The notes: a model not told the origin generated them from the letters alone. A DNA stretch of 64,000 nucleotides from Spongiivirga citrea (GCF_010671565.1 NZ_JAABOQ010000001.1:558001-622000); one strand, 5' to 3'; positions 8,444 through 17,317 are shown, counted from the stretch's first letter. Program-made: numbers and translations.

Positions 8444-9645
8444 ACAAAACAGCTCGCATATATATCGGCGTACTCCTACTCTTCTTTGTGGGCATTATTG
8501 CTATCGAATTCTCTCAACCCACACCGGTCGATTGGCGACCTAGCTATAACGAACAGCATAGCAAACCTTTTGGTTTAAAGATTTTTAGGGAGCAGCTTCC
8601 TAAAATGGAGGGCATTGACTCCGTAGTTACCATACGTCGCACGGCTTATGAATTTCTAGATAATGAGTTCGACTGGGAAGAAGGTACTTTTAACGCTAAG
8701 GGTACATTCCTATCCATTAATACTAGTGGATATATGGATGAATATTCCACCAAAGAATTGCTAAAGTTTGTTGATGAAGGGAATTCCATTTTTATTTCAA
8801 ACACTTACCCCTCTTCTTATTTATTAGATACGCTAGAACTTGATATAAAAACAGATTATAAGCCGGCAAAGAAGGGTGCACTTCTTTTGGCTAATAGTCG
8901 ATTTAAAGAAGATTCTATAAATATCAATAGAGGGCTTAACCAAAGTTACTTTACAACACTTGACACCACAACGACAACGGTTTTAGGGTATCACAAACTA
9001 ACATCACACGATACTACTCGTGTAAATTTTGTAAAAGTTGATTTTAATAAAAAAGGTTCAATCTTTTTACATCTTCAACCAGCAACCTTTACCAATTATC
9101 ATTTACTGAAAAATGAGAATAAAAAATATGCTGAAGCTGCGCTTTCTTATATTCCAGATGGTGCCGTGTATTTTGCGTCGGTAAACCGAGTTGGCGATGA
9201 ACTTGGTGACAACGAACTGCGATTTATCATGAATCAGCCGCCACTTCGTTGGGCTTGGCAATTTGGTCTTGTTGCCTTATTAATTTTCATGATCTTTAAT
9301 GCTAAGCGTCGTCAGCGTATCGTAAAGGTCATTAAACCACTAGAAAACACTACCATTGCATTTACCAAAACCATTGGTAATTTGTATTATGAAAGTAAGA
9401 ATCACAATAATTTAGTTGATAAAAAGATCACTTATTTTCTAGAAAACATTAGACGTACCTATTACCTCAACACTCAGGTAATGGACGATAAGTTCGTTAA
9501 AAACCTCGCTATGAAATCGGGCAAGGATAGAGAACAAATAGCGCGACTTTTTAAGTTGATCGCACAACTAAAAGGAAAAAAATACTGTTCAGAAGACGAT
9601 TTACTTCGGATTAATAAAAACATTGAAAATTTTTATAGCAACTAG
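8440..9645 (+). CDS. DUF4350-domain membrane protein
   Basis: This 401-aa protein begins with a membrane span (IYIGVLLLFFVGIIAIEF), followed by the sequence PVDWRPSYNEQHSKPFGLKI that I recognise from DUF4350 proteins. A ~240-residue extracytoplasmic domain is followed by a second span near residue 275 (WQFGLVALLIFMIFN), a basic stop (AKRRQR) and a cytoplasmic helical tail. The topology is thus a periplasmic domain between two spans. The start codon overlaps the previous stop, and MoxR follows after six bases. The function is unknown; it is a consistent partner of DUF4129, MoxR and DUF58. Confidence 0.75.
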   Translation: MNKTARIYIGVLLLFFVGIIAIEFSQPTPVDWRPSYNEQHSKPFGLKIFREQLPKMEGIDSVVTIRRTAYEFLDNEFDWEEGTFNAKGTFLSINTSGYMDEYSTKELLKFVDEGNSIFISNTYPSSYLLDTLELDIKTDYKPAKKGALLLANSRFKEDSININRGLNQSYFTTLDTTTTTVLGYHKLTSHDTTRVNFVKVDFNKKGSIFLHLQPATFTNYHLLKNENKKYAEAALSYIPDGAVYFASVNRVGDELGDNELRFIMNQPPLRWAWQFGLVALLIFMIFNAKRRQRIVKVIKPLENTTIAFTKTIGNLYYESKNHNNLVDKKITYFLENIRRTYYLNTQVMDDKFVKNLAMKSGKDREQIARLFKLIAQLKGKKYCSEDDLLRINKNIENFYSN

Positions 9646-9651
9646 CATACT

Positions 9652-10722
9652 ATGGAACATCAAGAAGGAGCACAACCAGAAGAAAACAAACAAGAAATAA
9701 ATCCGATACCACCTGTTGGTAATGTACCGGAAATCACTCCAGCTAGTGATGATCTTAGTTTTCAGAATAGAATAGATCTAAGCGAATTGCAAGAAGGAAT
9801 TGCATCAATCCGCGCAGAAATAGGCCGGGTTATCGTTGGCCAAAAAGAAATGGTCGATATGCTTATCGTTGCGATGTTAGCAAAAGGACACGCACTTATT
9901 GAGGGTGTGCCTGGTGTAGCAAAAACAATCTCAGCAAAGCTATTAGCAAGATCATTAGATGTTGGTTTTAGTAGAATTCAATTCACGCCCGATTTAATGC
10001 CTTCTGATATTTTAGGAACTTCAATTTTCGATATGAAAAAATCGGAATTTGAGTTTAAAAAAGGTCCGATTTTCTCTAATATGATCCTAATTGACGAGAT
10101 TAACCGTGCTCCTGCAAAAACGCAAGCAGCATTGTTCGAAGTAATGGAAGAACGTCAAATCACTATCGATGGTTCTAAGTATGTATTGGATTCTCCTTTT
10201 ATGGTATTGGCAACTCAAAACCCAGTTGAGCAAGAAGGAACTTACAGACTTCCAGAAGCACAGTTAGACCGTTTCCTATTTAAAGTTGATGTCGATTATC
10301 CGAATCTTGATGAAGAAGTAGAAATACTAACAAGAGAGCATGCGTTAAAGGGCGCAAACAAATTAGGTAAAGTACAATCGCATCTAACAAAAGAGAAAAT
10401 TGAAAAATTTCAAGGCCTAGTCAATGAGATTATTGTTGAACCACACCTATTAACTTATATCGCACAGCTAATTGTAAATACGCGAAGCAATCCGTTTTTA
10501 TTCCTAGGCGCCTCACCACGTGCATCGATAGCAATTTTGGCATCATCAAAAGGTTTTGCGGCAATTGAAGGTCGAGATTTTGTGACTCCTGAAGATATTA
10601 AAAGAGCAGCTATACCTGTATTACAACATCGTGTGATCGTGACTCCAGAGCGTGAGATGGAAGGAATCAGTGCAAAACAAATAATTAGACAAATTATTGA
10701 TGCGGTAGAAATACCTCGCTAA
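9652..10722 (+). CDS. MoxR family AAA+ ATPase
   Basis: This 356-aa cytoplasmic ATPase has the Walker A loop GVPGVAKT at residues about 85-92 and Walker B MILIDEINRAPAKTQ near 143-157. It also has the FEVMEERQ helix, ATQNPVEQEGTYRLPEAQLDRF (split here across sensor 1 and the arginine region) and the C-terminal lid. The ~40 N-terminal residues are Pro/Glu-rich and probably disordered. MoxR proteins act as chaperone-like ATPases for assembling metal- or envelope-associated complexes. Position between DUF4350 and DUF58 genes is the classical context. Confidence 0.92.
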   Translation: MEHQEGAQPEENKQEINPIPPVGNVPEITPASDDLSFQNRIDLSELQEGIASIRAEIGRVIVGQKEMVDMLIVAMLAKGHALIEGVPGVAKTISAKLLARSLDVGFSRIQFTPDLMPSDILGTSIFDMKKSEFEFKKGPIFSNMILIDEINRAPAKTQAALFEVMEERQITIDGSKYVLDSPFMVLATQNPVEQEGTYRLPEAQLDRFLFKVDVDYPNLDEEVEILTREHALKGANKLGKVQSHLTKEKIEKFQGLVNEIIVEPHLLTYIAQLIVNTRSNPFLFLGASPRASIAILASSKGFAAIEGRDFVTPEDIKRAAIPVLQHRVIVTPEREMEGISAKQIIRQIIDAVEIPR

Positions 10723-10730
10723 AACTAGTT

Positions 10731-12065
10731 ATGCTAAAAACGATTAAAGCACTTTATATAAACAACAGCTTTTTTTATTGCTGTATTGGCATATTTGCCC
10801 TGTTTATTGCCAGCTATATATACCCACAACTATTTAATGTGGTGAAATGGTTGTTGGTCGCTTTGGTCATTTTCACCATACTCGACATCATTATTTTATT
10901 TGCCACTAGGAAAGGAATTTTAGGTAAACGAACAACAACGGAAAAGTTTTCAAATGGTGACAACAATCCCATTACAGTAACCATAACCAACTATTACACC
11001 TTTAAGGTTCATGCCAAGATTATTGATGAAATTCCTGAGCAATTTCAGGTTCGAAATTTCAGCGTAAAGCGGGCAATAGATGCATCGAGTAATAAAGCAA
11101 TAGAATATGAATTGCGGCCTACGGAGCGTGGAGAGTATCACTTTGGAAAATTAAACATTTACATCAGCTCTGCAATCGGCCTTGTAAGTCGTCGTTTCAT
11201 TTTTGATGATCAGGAAATGGTGCCTACCTACCCTTCTTTTATTCAATTAAAAAAATATGACCTGCTAGCAATTAGCAATAATTTATTGCAATACGGTATT
11301 AAAAAAATCCGTCGTCTGGGTCATACGATGGAGTTTGAACAAATAAAAGAATATGTTCTAGGTGACGATATCCGTACGATCAATTGGAAGGCTACTGCGA
11401 AGAAAAATCAGTTAATGATTAATCAATTTCAAGATGAAAAATCACAACCCGTTTATTCAGTAATCGACAAAGGGCGTTTAATGAAAATGCCATTTGAGGG
11501 ATTAAGTCTTTTGGATTATGCTATTAATGCGACGCTTGTGATTAGCAACGTCGCTACAAAAAAACAAGATAAAGCAGGAATGTTCGCCTTTTCTAAAAAG
11601 GTGGAGAATATGGTGGTGGCAGAGCGCCGCAATTCACAAATGAACTTGATCATGGAAGCTTTGTACAATGTGGAAACGGACTTCTATGAATCGGATTTCG
11701 GAAGGCTCTATGCTGACATTAAGAAAAATATATCACACAGAAGTTTACTCTTATTATATACCAACTTTGAAACACTTGACGGATTAAATCGCCAACTACC
11801 CTATTTAAAAGGACTTGCTAAAAATCATTTACTGGTTGTTATCTTTTTTAAGAACACTGAGCTAAATGAGCTTATTAAAAACGAGGCGAAAACAACACAA
11901 CAAGTCTATGATAAGGTAATCGCTGAAAAATTCGCCTACGAGAAACGACTTATTGTAAATGAGTTGAAAAAATACGGTATCTACTCCATTTTAACCGAGC
12001 CAGAAGATCTTACCATTAATACAATTAACAAGTATTTGGAGATTAAGGCTAGAGGCTTGTTATAA
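10731..12065 (+). CDS. DUF58 domain protein
   Basis: This 444-aa protein has two N-terminal spans (FFYCCIGIFALFIASYIY; WLLVALVIFTILDIIILF), then an immunoglobulin-like region, and from about residue 200 the DUF58 motif. The diagnostic run is LGHTMEFEQIKEYVLGDDIRTINWKATAKKN, written here only to locate it: GDDIR-x-INWKATA lies near residues 217-229. A von Willebrand-A-like fold follows. DUF58 proteins are the usual partner of MoxR ATPases. It starts eight bases after moxR and closes the operon; dispersed repeats begin immediately after its stop. Confidence 0.9.
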   Translation: MLKTIKALYINNSFFYCCIGIFALFIASYIYPQLFNVVKWLLVALVIFTILDIIILFATRKGILGKRTTTEKFSNGDNNPITVTITNYYTFKVHAKIIDEIPEQFQVRNFSVKRAIDASSNKAIEYELRPTERGEYHFGKLNIYISSAIGLVSRRFIFDDQEMVPTYPSFIQLKKYDLLAISNNLLQYGIKKIRRLGHTMEFEQIKEYVLGDDIRTINWKATAKKNQLMINQFQDEKSQPVYSVIDKGRLMKMPFEGLSLLDYAINATLVISNVATKKQDKAGMFAFSKKVENMVVAERRNSQMNLIMEALYNVETDFYESDFGRLYADIKKNISHRSLLLLYTNFETLDGLNRQLPYLKGLAKNHLLVVIFFKNTELNELIKNEAKTTQQVYDKVIAEKFAYEKRLIVNELKKYGIYSILTEPEDLTINTINKYLEIKARGLL

Positions 12066-12375
12066 CAGTTGGCAGTGGCAGTCTTCAGTCTGCAGTATCT
12101 GAATGCCCCTGATATAGGTTGACCACTGTACGTAAATAACAAAGTTTCAAATTCCATTTTTTTAGATATGTCACTTCGAGTGGTTTTTATTGACTGATAA
12201 GGAAATAAAAAATGTATCGAGAAGCTTTTGCTAACCTTCATTTCATGAGTTATTTCACAGAGTTGCTCAGATTTTTCGCTGAGACTCACAGAGAAAAATA
12301 TCCAATAGAATCTATCTTAACGAAGTAGCTAGATTGAAAACTGCATACTGCCACTGAGGGCTGCATACTGAATCT
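12066..12375. repeat. Mosaic of dispersed intergenic repeats
   Basis: The 439 bases between the DUF58 and DUF2141 genes contain no gene. They hold three repeat-like pieces. First, CAGT/ACTGCC-type words at 12066-12110 recur inverted at 12332-12375. Second, an inverted pair built on CTTCGAG (12176-12182) and TCGAGAAGC (12217-12225) surrounds an AT-rich core. Third, a CACAGAGTTGCTCAG...CTGAGACTCACAGAG palindrome-like block lies near 12257-12295. The ACTGCC words recur again at 13234-13273. I associate such words with genome-wide repeats of Flavobacteriaceae, which is recollection rather than a search. Confidence 0.55.
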
Positions 12376-12504
12376 GACAACTCATCCTACAAAAACTACA
12401 ATTCGGTATTTCCTTTTTCTCAAGATCGAACAATGTGTTGATATTTGACATGTCATTAACAAAGAACGAACACTAATTAATTATCAATCATTAAAAACTA
12501 AATC

Positions 12505-12927
12505 ATGAAAAAACTAACATTAATTTTCGCATTGGCACTAGCAACATTAACCAGTTTCGCACAAGAAAAAACAGAAGGAATTACAATTACTGTAGCAACA
12601 GACAACTTTAACAACAACGAAGGAAAAGCCATGTATGCGCTTCATACAGTCGATACATTTATGAAAGGCCCCGGCATACAAAATGCAGAAGCTAAAATTG
12701 AAGAAGGTAAAGTGACAGTTACTTTTAAAAATGTAACTCCAGGAACATACGCAATCATGTTATTGCACGATGCAAATGAAAATCAAAAAATGGATTATGA
12801 TGCCAGCGGGATGCCAAAGGAGTCATACGGAATGAGTGGCAATGATATGAGTTTTGGTCCACCACAATTTGATTCAGCTAAATTTGAAGTAGCGAAAGAA
12901 GATCTTGAATTAAATATAAGATTATAA
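12505..12927 (+). CDS. DUF2141 family secreted protein
   Basis: This 140-aa protein has a clear signal peptide (KKLTLIFALALATLTSFAQ, cleaved after SFA). The mature part matches DUF2141 features: an Ig-like beta fold, VTPGTYAIMLLHDANENQKMD with its Asp/Asn-rich loop, and the GMPKESYG motif. The family is common in Bacteroidota and probably periplasmic or surface exposed, with no known activity. It stands alone between repeat regions and has its own terminator at 12989-13014. Confidence 0.9.
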   Translation: MKKLTLIFALALATLTSFAQEKTEGITITVATDNFNNNEGKAMYALHTVDTFMKGPGIQNAEAKIEEGKVTVTFKNVTPGTYAIMLLHDANENQKMDYDASGMPKESYGMSGNDMSFGPPQFDSAKFEVAKEDLELNIRL

Positions 12928-12988
12928 GTAAATAACCTGGAAACAGGTCAAGAAAAAGAACAACCGTTCTATCGGCTTATGGCTGATG

Positions 12989-13014
12989 CCCCTCTGCTCT
13001 GCGGAGGGGTTTTT
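12989..13014 (+). terminator. Rho-independent terminator after the DUF2141 gene
   Basis: CCCCTCTGC (12989-12997) pairs with GCGGAGGGG (13001-13009) around a TCT loop, with one T.G wobble. A run of five T follows (13010-13014). It is 61 bases past the stop codon, on the same strand. Confidence 0.85.
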
Positions 13015-13044
13015 GGGTTTCAGATATTTTTATTGTAACATTTT

Positions 13045-13193
13045 AAGCTCCCCTCTTTAGTAAAGAGGGGAATGAATTTCGCTTGCAGAAGAAAAGGGAG
13101 ATGTGTCGGGCTTTTTCTAATTTAAATTGGTCTACGGTAGAATCCCTCCGTCCAACTGTGTTGGACACCTCCCTTTATTAAAGGGAGGAGCTT
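13045..13193. repeat. MITE-like palindromic intergenic element
   Basis: This 149-bp segment is bounded by inverted ends: AAGCTCCCCTCTTTAG-TAAAG on the left, and on the right the complement of AAGCTCCTCCCTTTAATAAA. Each end is itself a hairpin (CCCCTCTTTA/TAAAGAGGGG left; CTCCCTTT/AAAGGGAG right). A small inner palindrome, CCAACTGTGTTGG, lies at 13152-13164. No ORF is present. This looks like a non-autonomous, REP/MITE-type repeat. I recall similar 'CTCCGTC...GACACCTCCC' sequences in flavobacterial genomes. Confidence 0.6.
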
Positions 13194-13233
13194 TGAGGTT
13201 TATCAAAAAAGCAACCATTTTCAGGCAAGGTGA

Positions 13234-13273
13234 GACTGCAAACTGCTACTGCCAACTGAACACTGCCTACTGA
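13234..13273. repeat. ACTGCC-type dispersed repeat
   Basis: The words ACTGCAAACTGC, TACTGCCAACTG and ACACTGCCTACTGA run in tandem with a roughly 7-12 base rhythm. The same vocabulary occurs at 12066-12110 and 12332-12375. It ends one base before the stop codon of the DUF1853 gene. Confidence 0.5.
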
Positions 13274-13274
13274 T

Positions 13275-14081
13275 TTAGCCCCACCAAACAACAAAAAACT
13301 TTTCCATAGTTCCATCTGGTTTTTTCATCCAGACCATAGGAGCACGTTCATTTAAGTGCTGAAGGTTAATCTCCATCAAAGTATCGAAATAGCTACTGAA
13401 TTTTACTAGAGCGTGAGGATTATGCAACCATTCATACTTTCTAGGCAAATAGAAACGGTTAGCCTTAAAATCTCCATTTTCAAAATCAGAAAACCTCAGC
13501 CAGTAACCAACAATACAATTGGTGTTTAGTGGTCGAATAGATGGTGATTTCTGCCCATAAGGAGCAAATAATTGTGCCTTAAAACAAACTTGCTGTTCAA
13601 TATTTTCTGTGGGAAGCCCTTTACCAATTAAGGTTCGCTTAGAATGATCTGTAAATAGTAAAGGAAGCTGTTTGTCTTTGGTTTTATCCAATTTTGTAAA
13701 AAACATATCTCGTCGATTCGGCCCTACCAAACGATGAATCGGTTCGGAAATATCGGGGTCTAATAGGTAGAATTTATAGCTAAGTTCCAGATGAATAGTC
13801 CGTTGATTTTCATCCGCGGATTGTATTAAATAATCCAATTCGCCTATCGTATCATTCCCATTTTTTATTTGAATACTATGTGCTAGTAACTCATATTCAT
13901 TGCAATGATGAAGCAGTTGCGTGAAAATATGTTCTATTTGATGTCCTAATCGAAGATTGGTAGGAATTGGTTTAGTCTTGAATGTTTGAAGATCGATTAA
14001 AGGTATTTCAAATTGTTCTAATCCAAATTGATTGCCAGTCCACAGGACTTCCGAATTTATAAAACCCCTAATGTGTTTCAA
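13275..14081 (-). CDS. DUF1853 family protein, PD-(D/E)xK nuclease-like
   Basis: This 268-aa soluble protein contains GELDYLIQS near residue 80 and HLELSYKFYLLD near residue 96. This E...D...ExxxK pattern is typical of the restriction-nuclease-like fold assigned to DUF1853. Further DUF1853-like pieces are GPNRRDMFFTKLDK, and CIVGYWLRFSDF with a tryptophan-rich C-terminus. DNA cleavage has not been shown for the family to my knowledge. Its start overlaps the end of the 212-aa gene by four bases, so they are coupled. Confidence 0.75.
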   Translation of the reverse strand: MKHIRGFINSEVLWTGNQFGLEQFEIPLIDLQTFKTKPIPTNLRLGHQIEHIFTQLLHHCNEYELLAHSIQIKNGNDTIGELDYLIQSADENQRTIHLELSYKFYLLDPDISEPIHRLVGPNRRDMFFTKLDKTKDKQLPLLFTDHSKRTLIGKGLPTENIEQQVCFKAQLFAPYGQKSPSIRPLNTNCIVGYWLRFSDFENGDFKANRFYLPRKYEWLHNPHALVKFSSYFDTLMEINLQHLNERAPMVWMKKPDGTMEKFFVVWWG

Positions 14082-14716
14082 ACCTTCTGTTTAAGCATCG
14101 AGTGATAATACGTTTCTAAGTATTTACTAGTCGTACCTTTTTCAGCTTTGGATTTTTTTAGCTCCTTTAAAACACCACCGATAGATAACTTAGTTTCTGG
14201 AAGCTTTTGATGCCCCTTGGCATGTGCTATTATCACTTTAGTATCTGAAATCTCGTCCCGCACTTCGTATACATCGAACTGGTCAATAATAGGAATCATG
14301 CTAAAGGTGGTTACTTTACCAGTCATAATTGGAATCATAATAAAACCATTAAATTCAGTTTGACTGTCCACTAACTTTGGAACGCCTTCAATAATAATAC
14401 TTGATGATAGCTTGCCGTGATCAATTGCCGCAGCAACAGTCATATGTTTTGGCTGATATTTTTGGTAAGCGAGTTTCAAGGTATCATCCAATTTTGATAG
14501 TACATTATTCTTACTACTAACACTAAGCTCAGATAGCAACATTTCTAAATGTAGAATCATTTCTTGTTTACCACTTAAAAAACCAGCTACCTTGCTAAGT
14601 TCAGCTTGGCTAATAACACCATCATCTTCTTTAGTAAATACGTTAAAAAAGCGGCCTCCGTTATCTAAGGATTCCACAGCCTGCATGTTGTTTGTATATG
14701 GTATGATCTCTTTCAT
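14078..14716 (-). CDS. Conserved hypothetical protein, translationally coupled to DUF1853
   Basis: This 212-aa protein is not one I recognise. It has no signal peptide or membrane span. Features include an EF-hand-like start region (EDDGVISQAELSKVAGFLSG), a middle of beta strands (IIIEGVPKLVDSQ, FNGFIMIPIMTGK), and a Lys-rich helical C-terminus (GGVLKELKKSKAEKG). It precedes and overlaps the DUF1853 gene and follows the nitrilase gene after 61 bases. A shared transcript with DUF1853 is very likely; with the nitrilase it is possible. Confidence 0.65.
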   Translation of the reverse strand: MKEIIPYTNNMQAVESLDNGGRFFNVFTKEDDGVISQAELSKVAGFLSGKQEMILHLEMLLSELSVSSKNNVLSKLDDTLKLAYQKYQPKHMTVAAAIDHGKLSSSIIIEGVPKLVDSQTEFNGFIMIPIMTGKVTTFSMIPIIDQFDVYEVRDEISDTKVIIAHAKGHQKLPETKLSIGGVLKELKKSKAEKGTTSKYLETYYHSMLKQKV

Positions 14717-14777
14717 TAAAGCGTAGTTTAGTTACCAAATAAGTGTGAGCAAAACTCTTTTTGTTACAAAAACGAGA

Positions 14778-15707
14778 CTAACTTTTATTTTCATCTTCAA
14801 TTTCTGGTTGCCCCTGCACCTCAAAATTAAACAGATCATTACGGGAGTAATGACCAGTAACATCAAAGTCCAATTTGCTGCGCGTCACATCTTCAAGATC
14901 AATCTCGGTAATTAAAGCTTTTGCTTCATTAAAGACAGGGCCCGCAATAACTTTTCCTAAGGGGGAAACAATTACACTACCGCCAGGACACATTGCTTCA
15001 GTCTCGTCTTTAGCAAGCGGCTGATACCGATCAGGTAACATTGATTTTGTAAAATATTGATTACAACCTAAAACAAAGCATCTGCCTTCTAACGCAATTT
15101 GCTGCATGGTAGCTGTCCACGCTTCTCTTGAATCGGCAGTTGGTGCTATGTAAATTTCTACGCCTTTTTGATACATCGACATTCGAGCGAGCGGCATATA
15201 GTTTTCCCAACAAATAAGTCCACCTAACTTGCCGATATTAGTTTGAAAAGTTACTAAAGACTCTGCTCCTGCTTCTGCCCATATAAGCCGTTCTGTTCCC
15301 GTTGGTTTAATTTTTCGGTGTACACCTAACAATCCAACTTTTGGAGAAATGTAGAGCATGGAACAAAATAAACTTCCGTTAGCATTTTGTTTCTCAGTAG
15401 CACCAATCACAAGATAGGTATTGGTGCTTTTGGCAAGTTTCTCTAGCCGTTTTAGATCATCACTTTCTAAGTCAATACTGTTTTTATAGTACTCGTTGTA
15501 TAGTTCACGACCCTCATCCGTTCTACTACCTATTACCGCACCAAAGGAAAACCCACGTGGATATCCTGGAATAAACGATTCTGGAAATACTATTAATTGA
15601 CAGCCATCGCTTGCATGCTTTTGAGTAAGATCTTCTATTTTTTGGATAGTTTTTCCCTTGTCGAAAAAAACAGGACTATCTTGAATAAGGCAGACTTTTA
15701 GCTTCAT
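14778..15707 (-). CDS. Nitrilase-family carbon-nitrogen hydrolase
   Basis: This 309-aa enzyme carries the nitrilase triad: Glu43 in FPESFIPGYPRGFSFG, Lys near 132 in HRKIKPTGTERLIWAEG, and Cys166 in GGLICWENYMPLARM. CWENYMPL and the PRGFSFG region fit true aliphatic or aromatic nitrilases (nitrile to carboxylic acid plus ammonia) better than amidases. Family members form spiral oligomers in the cytoplasm. The length is close to the usual 310-350. The natural substrate is not inferable from its neighbours. Confidence 0.88.
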   Translation of the reverse strand: MKLKVCLIQDSPVFFDKGKTIQKIEDLTQKHASDGCQLIVFPESFIPGYPRGFSFGAVIGSRTDEGRELYNEYYKNSIDLESDDLKRLEKLAKSTNTYLVIGATEKQNANGSLFCSMLYISPKVGLLGVHRKIKPTGTERLIWAEAGAESLVTFQTNIGKLGGLICWENYMPLARMSMYQKGVEIYIAPTADSREAWTATMQQIALEGRCFVLGCNQYFTKSMLPDRYQPLAKDETEAMCPGGSVIVSPLGKVIAGPVFNEAKALITEIDLEDVTRSKLDFDVTGHYSRNDLFNFEVQGQPEIEDENKS

Positions 15708-15801
15708 TTGGCCAAATTGAAATTAGCCTAAAACTAAACAATATAATTTAAGCAAAAATAGGTTGCATTAATCCAAAGAATCAGGCCCAAACCAACTTTA
15801 A

Positions 15802-15838
15802 ATAAAAAAGCCTTACGATTTAAATCATAAGGCTTTCA
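15802..15838 (-). terminator. Rho-independent terminator of the small lipoprotein gene
   Basis: AAAGCCTTA (15808-15816) pairs with TAAGGCTTT (15828-15836), and GATTT/AAATC extends the stem inward. Read on the minus strand the stem is followed by a T-run (the A-rich bases 15802-15810). It lies about 20 bases beyond the stop at 15858. Confidence 0.85.
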
Positions 15839-15857
15839 ATAAACTTATATTTTGATT

Positions 15858-16283
15858 TTAGTTTCCTTCGCTCAGGGAATAACTACCATCTCCGTTAAAA
15901 TTAGTAATTGTTATGGTTACTGTCCAATCTCCTGGAGTACCAGCAGCAGTTACTCCAGAAAAAGAGTCTGGCTCAACATCTCCATTAAGTGATCGGTCAA
16001 GCACTGTATTTCCTTCAGCATCAACAACAACCATCTGAAAAATACCAACCGCTGAACTAGTAATGTCAGCGTTATAGTCTGCTGTTGCTAAACTATTGCT
16101 CCAGCTAATTGTTCTAGCAGCATTTCCTCCGTTACCGGTAAAATCGCCTCCTATATCACCAGATGGTCCTTCATTGACAGTAATACTTGCAACTGGTCCA
16201 TCATCATCACTACATGAAGTAGATAATACTAATAAAAGGGCAACAAAAACAACTTTTAAAAATTTAAAGTTTGGGGAATTCAT
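15858..16283 (-). CDS. Small lipoprotein, probably outer-membrane or surface
   Basis: About 141 aa from ATG 16281-16283 (MNSPNFKFLK); the open frame extends upstream but without signal-like character. The signal peptide ends in the lipobox LVLSTSC followed by SDDD, an acidic stretch after the lipid-modified Cys of the kind linked to surface export in Bacteroidota. The rest is Gly/Asn/Thr-rich and beta-predicted, with repeated TVTITITNFNGDGSYSL-like strands at the C-terminus. The family is unknown. It has its own terminator. Confidence 0.75.
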   Translation of the reverse strand: MNSPNFKFLKVVFVALLLVLSTSCSDDDGPVASITVNEGPSGDIGGDFTGNGGNAARTISWSNSLATADYNADITSSAVGIFQMVVVDAEGNTVLDRSLNGDVEPDSFSGVTAAGTPGDWTVTITITNFNGDGSYSLSEGN

Positions 16284-16429
16284 ATTTATGTATTTAAAAT
16301 TAGTGTTCAATAGTATAACAATCGAAATCCTAATATTCCTACTTGCTTTTTTATTTTTTTTAACAAAAAAAAACAAACCGTAACTATATCAACGAGTTAC
16401 AGCCTAAATTATTTCTTATAGTTTCTTAA

Positions 16430-17317
16430 CTATTTTAACTCCATTACCTCGCCCAACAATAATGGCAATCCATTTTCTTCAATTTGATCGTTATTCCAAT
16501 GGCTTAGTACACAGCCTACATAATTGCCGCGAACGGGAGCTGCAACATAATAGATAGTTAGGGTTTCACCGCCAGACATACTTGCTAGGAGCGATTTAAT
16601 TCCTTTAAAATCATAAACTACTTTTTTTGCTTTCACTTCCTCTCCTTCAAAAACAATATCAACCTCTTCTTCCGAAATGACCTTCCCTCCTCTTTTAGCC
16701 TTAGTAATTTCGAATTGATATTGAATTGCATTTTTAGCACTTTCTAGGTCCTTGTAAACCGACCAATTCATCTGTCCATGACCTGGGCATTGAACAGAAT
16801 TCACATCCATCCAACGACAAACACCTCCTAATTTAATCTGTCTTCCCGCAAAATTGATACTGTCCGTCGAAGTAGGCGAAAAGTTTGATTTTGGAATCTT
16901 ATTATTAATGATCAAATCCAGCATTTTTCCTTCAAACGACTTATCCCGCTTATTAATATTACTAAATCGAATGATATCAACTCTTTTCTTCTCATTCTCC
17001 AAAAAGTAAAATGAGTTTTTTTGAACAATACCATCTGTTAATACGTCATTGTTAGTCACATAAAAATTCTGATTTGCAATTGCCACATCTTTAGTTTTAG
17101 GATCATCTTTCTTAACCTTATACTTACGGTAGATTTTCTTAAGTCCTTTTTCCGTAAACGGGTAATTCAAAGTTTCTTTTGTAATACTGTAACCATCAAT
17201 ATTAAAATAAACCGTTCCCCCATTTGCAATGGCTGTAAGTCTTTCGAAAATGGGATTTTGCTGCCCAAAAGTGAATGAGGTCGCGAACAGTATTACAAGA
17301 ATCAGGTATCTTCTCAT
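16430..17317 (-). CDS. Secreted protein of unknown function
   Basis: This 295-aa protein has a typical signal peptide (MRRYLILVILFATSFTFGQQ). The mature region has no domain that I recognise. It contains a Lys/Asp-rich stretch (KYKVKKDDPKTKD) and a pair of cysteines in GGVCRWMDVNSVQCPGHGQM that could form a disulfide. A later third Cys lies in YVGCVLSHWNND. It is probably periplasmic or outer-membrane associated. It stands alone on the minus strand and is divergent from the GLPGLI gene. Confidence 0.65.
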   Translation of the reverse strand: MRRYLILVILFATSFTFGQQNPIFERLTAIANGGTVYFNIDGYSITKETLNYPFTEKGLKKIYRKYKVKKDDPKTKDVAIANQNFYVTNNDVLTDGIVQKNSFYFLENEKKRVDIIRFSNINKRDKSFEGKMLDLIINNKIPKSNFSPTSTDSINFAGRQIKLGGVCRWMDVNSVQCPGHGQMNWSVYKDLESAKNAIQYQFEITKAKRGGKVISEEEVDIVFEGEEVKAKKVVYDFKGIKSLLASMSGGETLTIYYVAAPVRGNYVGCVLSHWNNDQIEENGLPLLLGEVMELK

